Below are positions 1-9,029 of a stretch of DNA of 64,000 nt, in pieces (the stretch's first letter is position 1; every line of letters starts with the position of its first letter). Below the pieces are notes generated by a model. That model saw only the letters and a list, made by a program, of their open reading frames with translations. It did no database searches and had not been told where the DNA came from. The translations under genes and the position numbers were made by a program. The DNA lies in assembly GCA_022822745.1 (NCBI GenBank), contig JAJEAO010000102.1, forward strand, positions 1-64,000. The letters are read 5' to 3'. Origin of the DNA: Acidobacteriota bacterium (GTDB lineage Bacteria > Acidobacteriota > Vicinamibacteria > Marinacidobacterales > Marinacidobacteraceae).

Positions 1-1524
1 GGCGGCGACGCCGGCGAGGGCGCGCCCGGCTTCGGCTTCCGCCGCCCGCGCCTGCTCCAGCGCGCCGGAGGCGGCGTCGAGCTTCCGCTCCGCGGCCGTC
101 CACTCCTCCCGGAGGCGACGTGATTCGCGCTCCGCCGCGCGGAGCCGATCCGTGGCCGTCGCCTCGGCGCGGCCCCCGTGCTCCGACTGGGCCTCGATGG
201 CGCGCCGGTCCCCGTCGAGCCGCACCCGCCCCGCCTGAAGGCGCGCCCCCTTCGCCTCGTGCTGATCGAGCGCCATCCGCAGGGCTCGCAGCGAGGCTTG
301 GAGGCGGGCCCGATCGCCCCGGACCGCCTCGAGGCGCAGATGACAGCGGCGCTCTTCGGCGCGGGCCGCGTCGCGAGCCCGAGCGCGCCGGGCGAGCGCC
401 CCCTCGAGCGCCTCGATGCGGGCAGGGAGCTCGCGGGCGCGGCGGACGCTCTCCCGCGCCTCGGCTCGGCGCGCCGCGAGCCGTTCGCGCAGGTCCGCCT
501 CCTCCGCGTCGAGCCGGTCCCGTTCGGCCGCCCGATGGCGCTCCGCCCGGCGTCCTTCCCCGATCACCGCGTCCGCCCGGTCCCTCCGGCTCCGGCAATC
601 GAGAGCCGCGCGGGATCTCTCGCCGAAGCGGACCCGCACCCGGTCCCGTTCGTCGCGGAGCTCGCCGAGGAACCGTTCGAAGGCCTCGAGACTCGCCCCG
701 CGGCGGCGGGCCTCCGCCTCGAGGGCGGCGAGCGGCGCGCCTCCCTCCCGGATGACGGCGGTCAGGGCCTCGCGCCGGGCGAAGCTGCGCTCGAGCGAGA
801 GCTCGGCGGCGCGCCGCTCCAGCTCCCGCGCCCGCCGCGCCCGCCGCGCGTCGCGCCGGGCCTGGCGGATGTGGCGGTCGAGCTCCCGGAGTCGGGCCCG
901 GACCTGCTCCAGCGACTGGCCGGCGGCGCGCAGGTTGGACTCGGCTTCCTTGCGGTTCAGGCGCCAGGGCCCGAGTCCGGCCGCCTCCTCGACCATGAGG
1001 CGCAGCTCTTCCGGCTTCGAGGTGAGGACCTCGGTGACCCGGCCCTGTCCGATCACCGCGTAGGAACCCGACCCGAGGCCGGTCCCGGCGAAGGTCCGGA
1101 GGATGGCGCGGCGGGTGGAGCGGCGTCCATCCATCTCGTAGATCGAGATGCCGGTCGCGTCCATGCGGCGGGCCACGACGACGCGCCGGCCGCCGCCGGA
1201 ACCCGGTCCCCTCCCCCACCCGCCGCCGGAACTCGACCCCGCGGCGCCGTTCCCGTTCGACGCCGGCGCGCCGCTGAACTCGACGCGGACCTCGGCCATT
1301 CCGAGGGGCGCCCGGCCTTCGCTGCCTCCGAAGATCAGGTCCTTCCCGCGCGCCCGGATCGCCGCCGCGCCCAGTTCCCCCAGCACCCAGGTCAGGGCGT
1401 CGGCGATGTTGCTCTTGCCGCATCCGTTGGGCCCCACGATGGCGGTGGCGCCGGTGGGGAACGTGATCGCGACCGGGTCCGCGAAACTCTTGAATCCGGC
1501 GATTTCGAGCCGCTCGATTCTCAC
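1..1524 (-). CDS. smc: Chromosome segregation protein SMC, N-terminal part (runs off left edge)
   Basis: The first 508 codons of an SMC ATPase are visible; the rest lies left of the window. The start is a GTG at 1524-1522, preceded by a good GGAGAGG Shine-Dalgarno 7 bases upstream. Residues 1-40 have the SMC opening (MRIERLEIAGFKSF) and the Walker A VGPNGCGKSN at about 30-39. After about residue 170 the sequence becomes an Arg/Glu/Ala-rich heptad-like coiled coil. The hinge and C-terminal Walker B half are not in the window. SMC dimers with ScpAB compact and segregate chromosomes. The gene is divergent from the DUF502 gene at 1798, and the shared upstream region holds two NrdR-like boxes. Identity is very likely; the Walker A and start context are read directly. 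Confidence 0.93.
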   Translation of the reverse strand, partial: MRIERLEIAGFKSFADPVAITFPTGATAIVGPNGCGKSNIADALTWVLGELGAAAIRARGKDLIFGGSEGRAPLGMAEVRVEFSGAPASNGNGAAGSSSGGGWGRGPGSGGGRRVVVARRMDATGISIYEMDGRRSTRRAILRTFAGTGLGSGSYAVIGQGRVTEVLTSKPEELRLMVEEAAGLGPWRLNRKEAESNLRAAGQSLEQVRARLRELDRHIRQARRDARRARRARELERRAAELSLERSFARREALTAVIREGGAPLAALEAEARRRGASLEAFERFLGELRDERDRVRVRFGERSRAALDCRSRRDRADAVIGEGRRAERHRAAERDRLDAEEADLRERLAARRAEARESVRRARELPARIEALEGALARRARARDAARAEERRCHLRLEAVRGDRARLQASLRALRMALDQHEAKGARLQAGRVRLDGDRRAIEAQSEHGGRAEATATDRLRAAERESRRLREEWTAAERKLDAASGALEQARAAEAEAGRALAGVAA

Positions 1525-1644
1525 GGTCGCGCCTCTCCGTCAACCGCCGGAGCGCACCGCCGACACCGGGGGCGGGACCGGAGATGCGGGACGTGCGGAG
1601 TGTTGGGCACCGGCCGGAGACGCGGGGGCCGAAACCGGGCGAAA

Positions 1645-1692
1645 CCACAACATCTTGTGGTCGGCCGGCCGACGCCCCACAATATACAGGGT
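1645..1692. promoter_or_regulatory. Tandem NrdR-like boxes between smc and DUF502 gene
   Basis: Two 16-base sites lie in the divergent promoter region: CCACAACATCTTGTGG at 1645-1660 and CCACAATATACAGGGT at 1677-1692. Against the palindromic NrdR consensus (ACACWATATATWGTGT) they match at 12 and 13 of 16 positions. They start 32 bases apart (16-base linker), which is the three-helical-turn spacing typical of NrdR operators. NrdR normally represses ribonucleotide reductase genes, but none is visible here. The flanks also carry GTTTCG-GGG-CGAAAC (1691-1705) and a repeated GGGCGAAACC. Binding is inferred from the sequence only. Confidence 0.55.
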
Positions 1693-1797
1693 TTCGGGGC
1701 GAAACCGGGAGCGGGCCGGCAGCGCCCGCCGCGAGCCGAATCCGGGCCCGTCGGGAGCCCGTTTACACTGGCTGAACTCCTCCCTCTCCCCTCTGCG

Positions 1798-2565
1798 ATG
1801 GCCGCGAATCCGAACCCGCCGAGCCCGCCTCCGGGCGACATGGCCGCAGCGGACCACCCGCAGCGCAACGGCGCGGCCGCGGCGATGCGGCGCTACCTGC
1901 TGCGGGGCTTCCTGTTCTGGATCCCGGTGGCGGCGGTGGTGCTGGTGGCGCGGATCGTCTATTCGCTGATCACGTCGTGGTTCTTCCCGTCGCTGGCGTG
2001 GGAGCCCCGCCTCACGGCGCTCCTGCTCGTCGTGGTCGTCCTGATCGCCACCGGCTGGGCGGTCACCCGCTTGCGCGTCGCGCAGTACGTCGCGCGGGTC
2101 GCGATCGAGCGGCCCCTGATGCGGGTTCCGGTCGCGCGGTGGGTCTATTCCGGCGTCCGGCAACTGCTCGATGCGCTGTTCACGAGCGGCGACGCCTTCG
2201 GGAAGGTCGTGCTGATCCAGTACCCGCGGAAGGGGGTTTACAGCATCGCGTTCCAGATGGCGGGCCAGCTCGCCGAAGTGCAGCACCATGTGCGGACCGA
2301 GATGGGCGAGCTGCCCGCGACCGAAGAACCGCGGGACGTCATGGCGGTGTTCGTCCCGACGACGCCGAATCCGACGTCGGGCGTCGTCGTGACCCTGCCG
2401 CGGGACGAGGCGATCGAGCTGCAGATGACCCGGCAGCAGGCCCTGCAGATGATCATCTCGCTCGGAGTCGTGGTGCCGCCGTGGCGTCCGCCGGAGGCGC
2501 CGTCTCCCCCGGCAGCCGCCGACGTCAGACGACGCCCTGGTCGAGCATCGCGTCGGCGACCTTGA
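1798..2565 (+). CDS. DUF502 family membrane protein
   Basis: A 255-residue protein with a Pro-rich N-terminus (about 30 residues) and two strongly hydrophobic segments (about residues 34-55 and 75-95). The family's soluble domain follows, with the recognisable stretch IPL(M)RVPVARWVYSGVRQ and a C-terminal part rich in FVPTTPNPTSG, the hallmark DUF502 motif. The function of DUF502 is unknown. The start is taken at ATG 1798 because the frame open upstream is a shadow of smc; in-frame ATGs at 1840 and 1885 are alternatives. The gene is transcribed away from smc and overlaps the 3' end of the convergent glutamate dehydrogenase gene by 41 bases. The last 20 residues are Arg/Pro-rich and may be a late extension into that overlap. 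Confidence 0.85.
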   Translation: MAANPNPPSPPPGDMAAADHPQRNGAAAAMRRYLLRGFLFWIPVAAVVLVARIVYSLITSWFFPSLAWEPRLTALLLVVVVLIATGWAVTRLRVAQYVARVAIERPLMRVPVARWVYSGVRQLLDALFTSGDAFGKVVLIQYPRKGVYSIAFQMAGQLAEVQHHVRTEMGELPATEEPRDVMAVFVPTTPNPTSGVVVTLPRDEAIELQMTRQQALQMIISLGVVVPPWRPPEAPSPPAAADVRRRPGRASRRRP

Positions 2566-3883
2566 GGAAGCCGGCGATGTTCGCGCCGTTCACGTAGTTC
2601 CCGGGCGTCCCGAACCGTTCCGCCGCTTCCACGCAGGCGGCGTGGATCTCGAACATGATGTCGCTGAGGCGATGGTCCACGACCTCGCGCTTCCACGCCG
2701 TCATCCCGGCGTTCTGGCTCATCTCGAGACCCGACACCGCGACGCCGCCCGCGTTCGCCGCCTTCCCCGGGCCGTAGAGGATCCCGGCGCCGGTGAACTG
2801 CTCCACGGCGTCCGGCGAGGACGGCATGTTCGCCCCCTCCGAGACCACGGCGCACCCGTTGGCGAGAAGCGCCGCGGCGTCCTTGCTCAGGATCTCGTTC
2901 TGGGTGGCGCTCGGGAACGCGCAGTCGGCGGGGATGGCCCACAGCGGGTTGTGGTCCGCGCCCCGGTTCGCCGCCTGATAGGCCACGCCGGGGTGGTTCT
3001 CCGCATACTCGCGGATCCGCCCGCGACGCTCGTTCTTGAGCTCCATGACCCAGGCGAGCTTGTCCGCGTCTATGCCGTCGGGATCGTGGATGAATCCGCT
3101 CGAGTCGGACAGCGTCACCGGTTTCGCCCCGAGCTCGATCAGCTTCTCGACGGTGAACTGCGCCACGTTGCCGCTCCCGGAAACGAGGCAGGTCTTCCCC
3201 TCGAGTTCGTCGTCCCGGGTGGAGAGCATCTCCTGGGCGAAGTACACCGACCCGTAACCGGTCGCCTCCGGGCGGATCAGCGAACCGCCCCACCCCGGCG
3301 ACTTCCCGGTGAGGACGCCGGTGAACTCGTTCGCGATCCGCTTGTACTGGCCGAAGAGGAAGCCGATCTCGCGGCCTCCGACCCCGATGTCGCCCGCCGG
3401 CACATCGGTGTGCGGGCCGAGGTGGCGGAAGAGCTCGGTCATGAACGACTGGCAGAACCGCATGACCTCGCCGTCGCTCTTGCCCTTGGGATCGAAGTCC
3501 GAACCCCCCTTGCCGCCGCCGAGCGGGAGCGTGGTCAGAGCGTTCTTGAAGACCTGTTCGAAGGCGAGGAACTTCAGGATCGAGAGGTTCACCGAGGGAT
3601 GGAACCGGAGCCCGCCCTTGTAGGGGCCGATGGCGCTGTTCATCTCGATCCGGAACCCGCGGTTCACCGCGACGGCGCCGTCGTCGTCCACCCACGGAAC
3701 GCGGAACATGACGACCCGCTCCGGCTCCGCGATGCGCTCGAAGATGCGCGCCGACCGGTACTCCGGGTGGCGATCGAGGACGACCTCGACCGACTCGGCG
3801 ACTTCCCGGACCGCCTGAAGGAACTCGGGCTGGTCCGGATCGCGCGCGGCGACCTCGTTGACGATGGCTTCGAAGATCTTCAT
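2525..3883 (-). CDS. gdhA: NADP-specific glutamate dehydrogenase
   Basis: A complete 452-residue member of the hexameric bacterial glutamate dehydrogenases, which convert 2-oxoglutarate and ammonium to glutamate with NADPH. The Glu/Leu/Phe/Val dehydrogenase signature LGGGKGGSDFDPKG, with the catalytic lysine, is at about residues 121-134. PAGDIGVGGREIGFLFGQYKR follows at about 162-182. The Rossmann dinucleotide motif GSGNVAQ is at 236-242, and the serine after the beta strand (TLSDSSG) suits NADP use. Length equals the family norm, so the gene is intact. Its 3' end overlaps the convergent DUF502 gene. It is divergent from the 995-residue PEP/pyruvate-binding protein across about 230 bases in which I see no other gene. 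Confidence 0.96.
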   Translation of the reverse strand: MKIFEAIVNEVAARDPDQPEFLQAVREVAESVEVVLDRHPEYRSARIFERIAEPERVVMFRVPWVDDDGAVAVNRGFRIEMNSAIGPYKGGLRFHPSVNLSILKFLAFEQVFKNALTTLPLGGGKGGSDFDPKGKSDGEVMRFCQSFMTELFRHLGPHTDVPAGDIGVGGREIGFLFGQYKRIANEFTGVLTGKSPGWGGSLIRPEATGYGSVYFAQEMLSTRDDELEGKTCLVSGSGNVAQFTVEKLIELGAKPVTLSDSSGFIHDPDGIDADKLAWVMELKNERRGRIREYAENHPGVAYQAANRGADHNPLWAIPADCAFPSATQNEILSKDAAALLANGCAVVSEGANMPSSPDAVEQFTGAGILYGPGKAANAGGVAVSGLEMSQNAGMTAWKREVVDHRLSDIMFEIHAACVEAAERFGTPGNYVNGANIAGFLKVADAMLDQGVV

Positions 3884-4116
3884 CGGATGGGGCCTCCCGG
3901 GAAACGGCGCGGATTGTAGGGCGGAAACCGTAACCCGGATGGCTCGCCCCCGGCGCGGACCGCATCCGAGCCGGCGCCATCGGTGGCGTCGGGCCCGGGA
4001 AGAGCGCGTGACCCGCCGGGGAGCAGGCCCGACCGCGCCCCGGATGCGATGGAGCGCCTCATCGCGAAGGCGACGAGGCCACCACGAGAAGTCCGGGTCA
4101 GGGCCGGCGACGCGAG

Positions 4117-7104
4117 GTGGCAGACTCCACCTCCATGAGGCCTTCCGGCGCCCTGTCCCCGGCCTTCGCGGACCTCCTCCCGTTCAAGGTCCACGAGGTC
4201 CTCTTCGTCCTGAGCGACTACGACAGCTTCATCCTCGCCGAGGACGGCCAGCTCGACCACCGGGTCATCTCCGGCTTCCTGGAAATGGACATCCGGGCGC
4301 TTCCCCGGGTGACCCAGGTTTCCTCGGGCGCCGCCGCCCTCGCCCGCCTCGCCAGCCAGCCGGGCCGGTTCCAGCTCGTGGTGGCCTCCCCCGATCTCGG
4401 GGACATGGGCTTCCCCGCCTTCGCCCGCGAGCTGAAGCAGCGCCATCCGTCGCTCGCGGTGACGCTGTTCGGCTACGACACCCGCACCGTGGCGGGGGTG
4501 CGGGAGCGCCTCGGCGGCGAGCCCGCGGGCTTCGAGAAGCCGTTCGTGTGGCAGGGGGACGTCGGCATCTTCCTCGCCATCGTGAAGGAAGTCGAGGATC
4601 GGCGAAACGCCGCGAACGACACCGGCAGGTACGGCGTCCCGGCGATCCTGCTGATCGAGGACAGCATCCGCTACTACTCGTCCTTCCTGCCGGTGGCGTA
4701 CCAGGCGGTGTTCGAGCAGACCCGGAACCTGCTCCCCGAAGGCCTGAGCCTCACGGAAAAGGTCCACCGCATCCGGAGGCGGCCCAAGATCCTGCTCTGC
4801 GACCGCTACGAGGAGGCCTGGGACTCCTTCACCGCCTACCCGGACGGCATCCTCGGCGTGATCTCGGATGTGGACTTCCCCCGCGGGGGCGTGCGCGCCC
4901 GGCACGCCGGGGAACGGTTCGTCGCCGAGATGCGGCGGCGGCGGCCGGACATCCCGGCGATCCTGCACTCCCGCCGGTCGGAGAACCGGGAGCGGGCGCA
5001 CCGGGTGGGCGCCGATTTCCTGCTCAAGGGATCCCGCGACCTGCTCCGGCAGATCCGGGAGCTGATGCGCAGCCGCTTCCACTTCGGGGACTTCGTATTC
5101 CGCGCGCCGGACGGCGAGGAGATCGCGCGCGCGCCCGACCTCGAGTCCTTCGTGCGACTCGTCCCCGGGATCCCCCGCGAGAGCCTGGAACACCACGGCC
5201 GGAGCAACGAGATCTCGCACTGGCTGATGGCGCGGGGCGAACTGTCGGTGGCGCGCAGGTTCCGCGAGCTCCGGGCCGAGGATTTCGGGCCCGGCCCGGC
5301 GATGGGTCGGGAGATCGCCGCCGCGCTCGTCGCGCACCGCCGCCAGCGAAGCCGCGCGGTCGTCGGGGACTTCCACCGGGAGGGCTACGAGCCGGGCGCC
5401 GGGCTGTTCCGGATCGGCGGGGGTTCCGTGGGGGGCAAGGCGCGGGGCCTCGCCTTCTCCAACTCGGTCCTCGCGCGTTCCGACATCGCCGCCCGCCACC
5501 CCGACACCCGGATCGCGGTGCCGGATGCGGTCGTGCTGGCCACCGGAGTCTTCGACGAGTTCCTCGAACAGAACGACCTGCTCCCGTTCGCCCTCGAGGC
5601 CCGCGACGAAGCGGATCTCCACGACCGGTTCCAGCGCGCCACCTTCCCCGAGGCCGCGGTCGAGGATCTGTCGCGCTTCGTCGAGGCCGTCCGCCACCCC
5701 CTCGCGGTCCGGTCCTCCAGTCTGCTCGAGGACTCCCCGTACCAGCCCTTCAGCGGGGTGTACGAGACGCTGCTCATCGCGAACCGGACGCCGTCGGTTC
5801 GGGCGCGGCTCCGGGCGCTGGTGCGGGCGGTGAAGTGGGTGTACGCCTCGCTCTTCCGACCGGGGGTTCGCGACTTCTTCGACGTCACCCCGTACCGCCT
5901 CGAAGAGGAGAAGATGGCGGTCATCCTCCAGCGGGTCGTGGGACGGCCCCACGGGACCCGGTTCTACCCCGATATCGCGGGCACGGCGCGCTCCCACAAC
6001 TTCTACGCCACCCCGCCGCTCAAGCCCGACGACGGGATCGCCGCCGTGGGCCTCGGCCTCGGGGAGGCCATCACTTCGGGCGGCAGCTCGGTGCGGTTCT
6101 CGCCGCGTCATCCCCGTCGCCGCCCCGGCTACTCGACCGCCGCCGAGGCGCTCCGGAACACGCAGCGCGAGTTCCTCGCGCTCGACCTCGACCCGCCGTC
6201 CGGGGAGCGCGGCGGGGCGGCCCCGCTGCTCGAGCTGCCGCTCAAGGCGGCGGAGACCGACGGCGTCCTCCCCTACCTCGCCTCCACCGTCGCGCCGGGG
6301 AGCGACGCCCTGCGGGACGGCACTTCGAGGCCGGGCGCGAGGGTGGTCACGCTCGCCCCGCTCCTGAACGCCCCGGACCGCTTCCCCCTCGCGGCGATCC
6401 TCGACGATCTGCTCGCCATCGGGAAGGAGGCGTGCCGGGCGCCGGTCGAGGTCGAGTTCGCGGCGAACCTGTCGGGGGGTCCGAACGCCCGCCCCGACTT
6501 CGGTTTCCTCCAGTTGAAGCGGCTCCCCCGCAGCGACGACGCGCCCGGCGACGAGGAGGAGATCCCGGAAGACGCCCATGTCCTCTGCCACAGCGCCCGG
6601 GTGCTCGGGAACGGCCGCATCCGGGATCTCCACGACCTCGTCGTCGTGGACCGGGAGGCCTTCGACCGGCTCCGCAGCCGCGAGAGCGCGCTGGAGGTCG
6701 CCCGCCTGAATGGACGCCTCGTCCGCGAAGAGCGGCCGTATCTCCTGATCGGCGTCGGCCGCTGGGGTTCGCGCGACCGGTTCCTCGGGATCCCGGTGAC
6801 CTGGGACCAGGTGAACGGCGCGCGGGCCATCGTGGAGGCGGGTTTCCGGGACCTCGTCGTGACGCCGTCCCAGGGCACCCACTTCTTCGAGAACCTGATC
6901 GTGAACGGCGCCGGGTATTTCACCGTGAACCCGGAGCGGGGCGAGGGGTCGCTCGACTGGGAGTGGCTCCTCTCCCGTCCGACGGTTTCGGAGCGGAACG
7001 CCGTCCGCCACATCCGGCTCTCGAACCCGGTTTCCGTCCACATGCGGGGCGGCTGCAGCGACGGCTGGATCCTCGGTCCGGAGGAGAATCCGGGAGACCG
7101 CTGA
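4117..7104 (+). CDS. Receiver-like / PEP-pyruvate-binding (PPDK_N) domain protein
   Basis: A 995-residue multidomain protein. The N-terminus (about 15-150) looks like a degenerate response-regulator receiver. A second receiver-like module begins at about residue 175 (ILLIEDSIRYY) and reaches about 310 (HRVGADFLLKG). From about residue 430 a PEP/pyruvate-binding ATP-grasp domain follows (GSVGGKARGLAFSNSVL, then RSSSLLEDS and PFSGVYET). There is no phosphohistidine swivelling domain or PEP-utilising TIM barrel, so it is not a complete pyruvate phosphate dikinase or PEP synthase. Similar long proteins are annotated only as PEP/pyruvate-binding. A phosphotransfer or regulatory role is inferred. 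GTG at 4117 is used as start; ATG at 4135 is equally possible. It converges with the symporter, with 6 bases between stops. Confidence 0.82.
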   Translation: MADSTSMRPSGALSPAFADLLPFKVHEVLFVLSDYDSFILAEDGQLDHRVISGFLEMDIRALPRVTQVSSGAAALARLASQPGRFQLVVASPDLGDMGFPAFARELKQRHPSLAVTLFGYDTRTVAGVRERLGGEPAGFEKPFVWQGDVGIFLAIVKEVEDRRNAANDTGRYGVPAILLIEDSIRYYSSFLPVAYQAVFEQTRNLLPEGLSLTEKVHRIRRRPKILLCDRYEEAWDSFTAYPDGILGVISDVDFPRGGVRARHAGERFVAEMRRRRPDIPAILHSRRSENRERAHRVGADFLLKGSRDLLRQIRELMRSRFHFGDFVFRAPDGEEIARAPDLESFVRLVPGIPRESLEHHGRSNEISHWLMARGELSVARRFRELRAEDFGPGPAMGREIAAALVAHRRQRSRAVVGDFHREGYEPGAGLFRIGGGSVGGKARGLAFSNSVLARSDIAARHPDTRIAVPDAVVLATGVFDEFLEQNDLLPFALEARDEADLHDRFQRATFPEAAVEDLSRFVEAVRHPLAVRSSSLLEDSPYQPFSGVYETLLIANRTPSVRARLRALVRAVKWVYASLFRPGVRDFFDVTPYRLEEEKMAVILQRVVGRPHGTRFYPDIAGTARSHNFYATPPLKPDDGIAAVGLGLGEAITSGGSSVRFSPRHPRRRPGYSTAAEALRNTQREFLALDLDPPSGERGGAAPLLELPLKAAETDGVLPYLASTVAPGSDALRDGTSRPGARVVTLAPLLNAPDRFPLAAILDDLLAIGKEACRAPVEVEFAANLSGGPNARPDFGFLQLKRLPRSDDAPGDEEEIPEDAHVLCHSARVLGNGRIRDLHDLVVVDREAFDRLRSRESALEVARLNGRLVREERPYLLIGVGRWGSRDRFLGIPVTWDQVNGARAIVEAGFRDLVVTPSQGTHFFENLIVNGAGYFTVNPERGEGSLDWEWLLSRPTVSERNAVRHIRLSNPVSVHMRGGCSDGWILGPEENPGDR

Positions 7105-7110
7105 CCGGAC

Positions 7111-8727
7111 TCAGGGAAAGACGAAGTAGATCGAGGCGATCGCGAGAAGCGTCACCGCGCCCTTCCAGCCCACGCCGGGGAGCGGAGTCAGGTCCACGTT
7201 CGCGGGAGGACGCGGGGCTGGCGCCGGATCGAGGCGCGGACGCCACCGGGCCGCGGCCGCGAGCCCGGCCACAAGGAGCAGGAAGCTGATCCCCATGTGG
7301 TGCAGAAAGGCGGTCTCGGGCCACAGGAGGCGCAGCGCGGCGTAGATCGGGATGCCGGCGACGAGCCCCCAGCGCGCGGCGAAGGCGGGGATCCGGGTCG
7401 AGACGATCCCGGCGAAGAACACCGCGCAGATCCCCGGGGTCACGAAGCCCCAGACCGTCTGGATGTAGCGGAACACGCCGGGAAAGCCCCCGATGAGCGG
7501 CGCCCACAGGCAGGCGGCGATCACGAACAGCGCCGAAGCCACCTTCGCCACCCGGACCGGAGTCCGATCCCCCCCGGTCCGGCGGCCGCGACCGAAGAGG
7601 CGCGGATGGACGTCGAGCGCGTACATCGTCGAGGCCGAGTTCAGCATCGAGTTGAACGAGCTCATCACCGCCCCGGCGAGCGCGGCGAGGAGGATGCCGC
7701 GGAGCGCCGGGGGCAGCAGCTCGCGGAGCAGCACCGGATAGGCCTGGTCCGGGTGGGAGATCTGGGGACCGTAGAGCTGCACCGCGAGGATGCCGGGGAA
7801 GCAGATGAGGAACGGAACCAGGATCTTCAGCCAGGCGGCGAACAGGATCCCGCGCTGGCCTTCGGCGAGGCTGCGAGCGCCGAGAGTGCGCTGGGTGATG
7901 AACTGGTTCACGCCCCAGTAGAAGAACTGGGCGATCCAGAGCCCCCCGATGAAGACCGCGGTCCACGGGACTTCGGGGTGGTCGGTGGGCAGGATCGTGT
8001 GGAGGCGATCCCGGTTCTCGTCGAGGAAGCGGGCGGCGCCGGCGAGGACGCCGCCGTCGCCTCCGAGGGCGTCGAAGCCGATCCAGAGGACGATGGCGCC
8101 GCCCGCCAGGATGACGATCCCCTGGATCATGTCGGACCAGACGACCGCGCGGAGCCCGCCGTAGATCGTGTAGATGCTGGACAGCAGCCCGATGCCCCAG
8201 ACGCCGGTCAGCGTGGCGGCCAGCTCCGCCGCTTCCGGCGAAAGGCCGAAGAGCGCGGCGAAGCCCTCCGGCAGAGAGAAGATCGCGTTCAGGGCGACGG
8301 CGCCCGCGTAGAGCACGGTCGCCATCGCCACGAAGACGGTGGCCGCGGTGAGCAGCGCGGCCAGGATCGTCCTCGCGCCGCGGTCGTAGCGACGCTCGAG
8401 GAACTCGGGCATCGTGAAGACGCCGCTGCGCAGATAGCGCGGCAGCAGGAACCAGCCGATCACGACCAGCGCGGCGGCGGCGGTCCACTCGTAGCTGGCG
8501 ATGGCGAGCCCGACGCCAGTGGCGGCCGCGCCCGACATGCCCACGAAGTGCTCGGTGGAGATGTTCGTCGCCACCAGCGACATCCCGATGGCCCAGCCGC
8601 CGAGATTCCGCCCGGCGAGGAAGTAGCCCTCCGCCGTCATCCGGCCCCGCGCGGCGCGGAGCGAAACGAAGATCACCGCCCCCAGGAAGAGCGCGAAGGT
8701 CAGCAGGTCGGTGAGCGACAGCGGCAT
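7111..8727 (-). CDS. Sodium/solute symporter (SSS family)
   Basis: A 538-residue integral membrane protein of the SSS/SLC5 type with about 13-14 hydrophobic helices. Family features include the N-terminal GRMTAEGYFLAGRNLGGW segment, the ATNISTEHFVGMSGAA stretch in helix 2 and an internal SIYTIYGGLRAVVWSD segment (about 170-190). Substrate cannot be read from sequence; SGLT-like sugar or related solutes are typical of this subgroup. The ATG at 8727 is taken as start because the first helix follows directly. About 75 bases upstream begins a strongly foldable three-way-junction element (8800-8869), which could be part of its leader. The gene is complete and not obviously in an operon. Confidence 0.92.
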   Translation of the reverse strand: MPLSLTDLLTFALFLGAVIFVSLRAARGRMTAEGYFLAGRNLGGWAIGMSLVATNISTEHFVGMSGAAATGVGLAIASYEWTAAAALVVIGWFLLPRYLRSGVFTMPEFLERRYDRGARTILAALLTAATVFVAMATVLYAGAVALNAIFSLPEGFAALFGLSPEAAELAATLTGVWGIGLLSSIYTIYGGLRAVVWSDMIQGIVILAGGAIVLWIGFDALGGDGGVLAGAARFLDENRDRLHTILPTDHPEVPWTAVFIGGLWIAQFFYWGVNQFITQRTLGARSLAEGQRGILFAAWLKILVPFLICFPGILAVQLYGPQISHPDQAYPVLLRELLPPALRGILLAALAGAVMSSFNSMLNSASTMYALDVHPRLFGRGRRTGGDRTPVRVAKVASALFVIAACLWAPLIGGFPGVFRYIQTVWGFVTPGICAVFFAGIVSTRIPAFAARWGLVAGIPIYAALRLLWPETAFLHHMGISFLLLVAGLAAAARWRPRLDPAPAPRPPANVDLTPLPGVGWKGAVTLLAIASIYFVFP

Positions 8728-8799
8728 GATGCGGGATTATCCGGCGCGCGCCGAGCCGCTCGTCGGTCGGCGCGGCGGGCGGAATCTCCGGGTCGGGTC

Positions 8800-8869
8800 G
8801 GGACACCGATGCGGCGAGAGCCTCTCGCCGGGGATCCGAGGCCCGTCCGGCGAGACGGACCGGTGTCCC
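8800..8869. ncRNA. Predicted three-way-junction structured element
   Basis: Nested complementary segments are read directly. A 9-bp outer stem (GGGACACCG 8800-8808 with CGGTGTCCC 8861-8869) encloses two hairpins. One is CGGCGAG/CTCGCCG (8812-8818 with 8824-8830, 5-base loop). The other is GTCCG/CGGAC (8845-8849 with 8856-8860, 6-base loop), stacked directly on the outer stem. A 14-base junction GGGATCCGAGGCCC separates them. It folds equally well on either strand. It lies 73 bases upstream of the symporter start on the minus strand and 160 bases upstream of the DUF4062 gene on the plus strand. No known riboswitch class is recognised. The rest of 8728-9029 holds no convincing gene. Confidence 0.4.
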
Positions 8870-9029
8870 CCGCGCCGGACGGCCCTCGTCAGCGGGTAGC
8901 CCGCAACCGGTCAGCGCCACGGCTCCGCGCTCCCATGTCCTTCGCTCCACATTTCTTCCACGCCTCGCCCCGGAGGAGCGGCTGCGGCCTGCGGGCCGCG
9001 CGTGATTCCTGCGAGGACGAGCCGCGCCG

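Noticed and set aside
178-1797. Plus-strand frame continuous with the DUF502 gene upstream of 1798
   Set aside because: It is antisense to smc, whose Walker A and start are clear; DUF502 similarity begins only after about 1880.
3880-7041. A 1053-codon open frame on the minus strand opposite the PEP/pyruvate-binding gene
   Set aside because: It is antisense to a gene with clear motifs, is rich in Arg/Gly/Pro/Glu as GC-rich shadow frames are, and has no domain.
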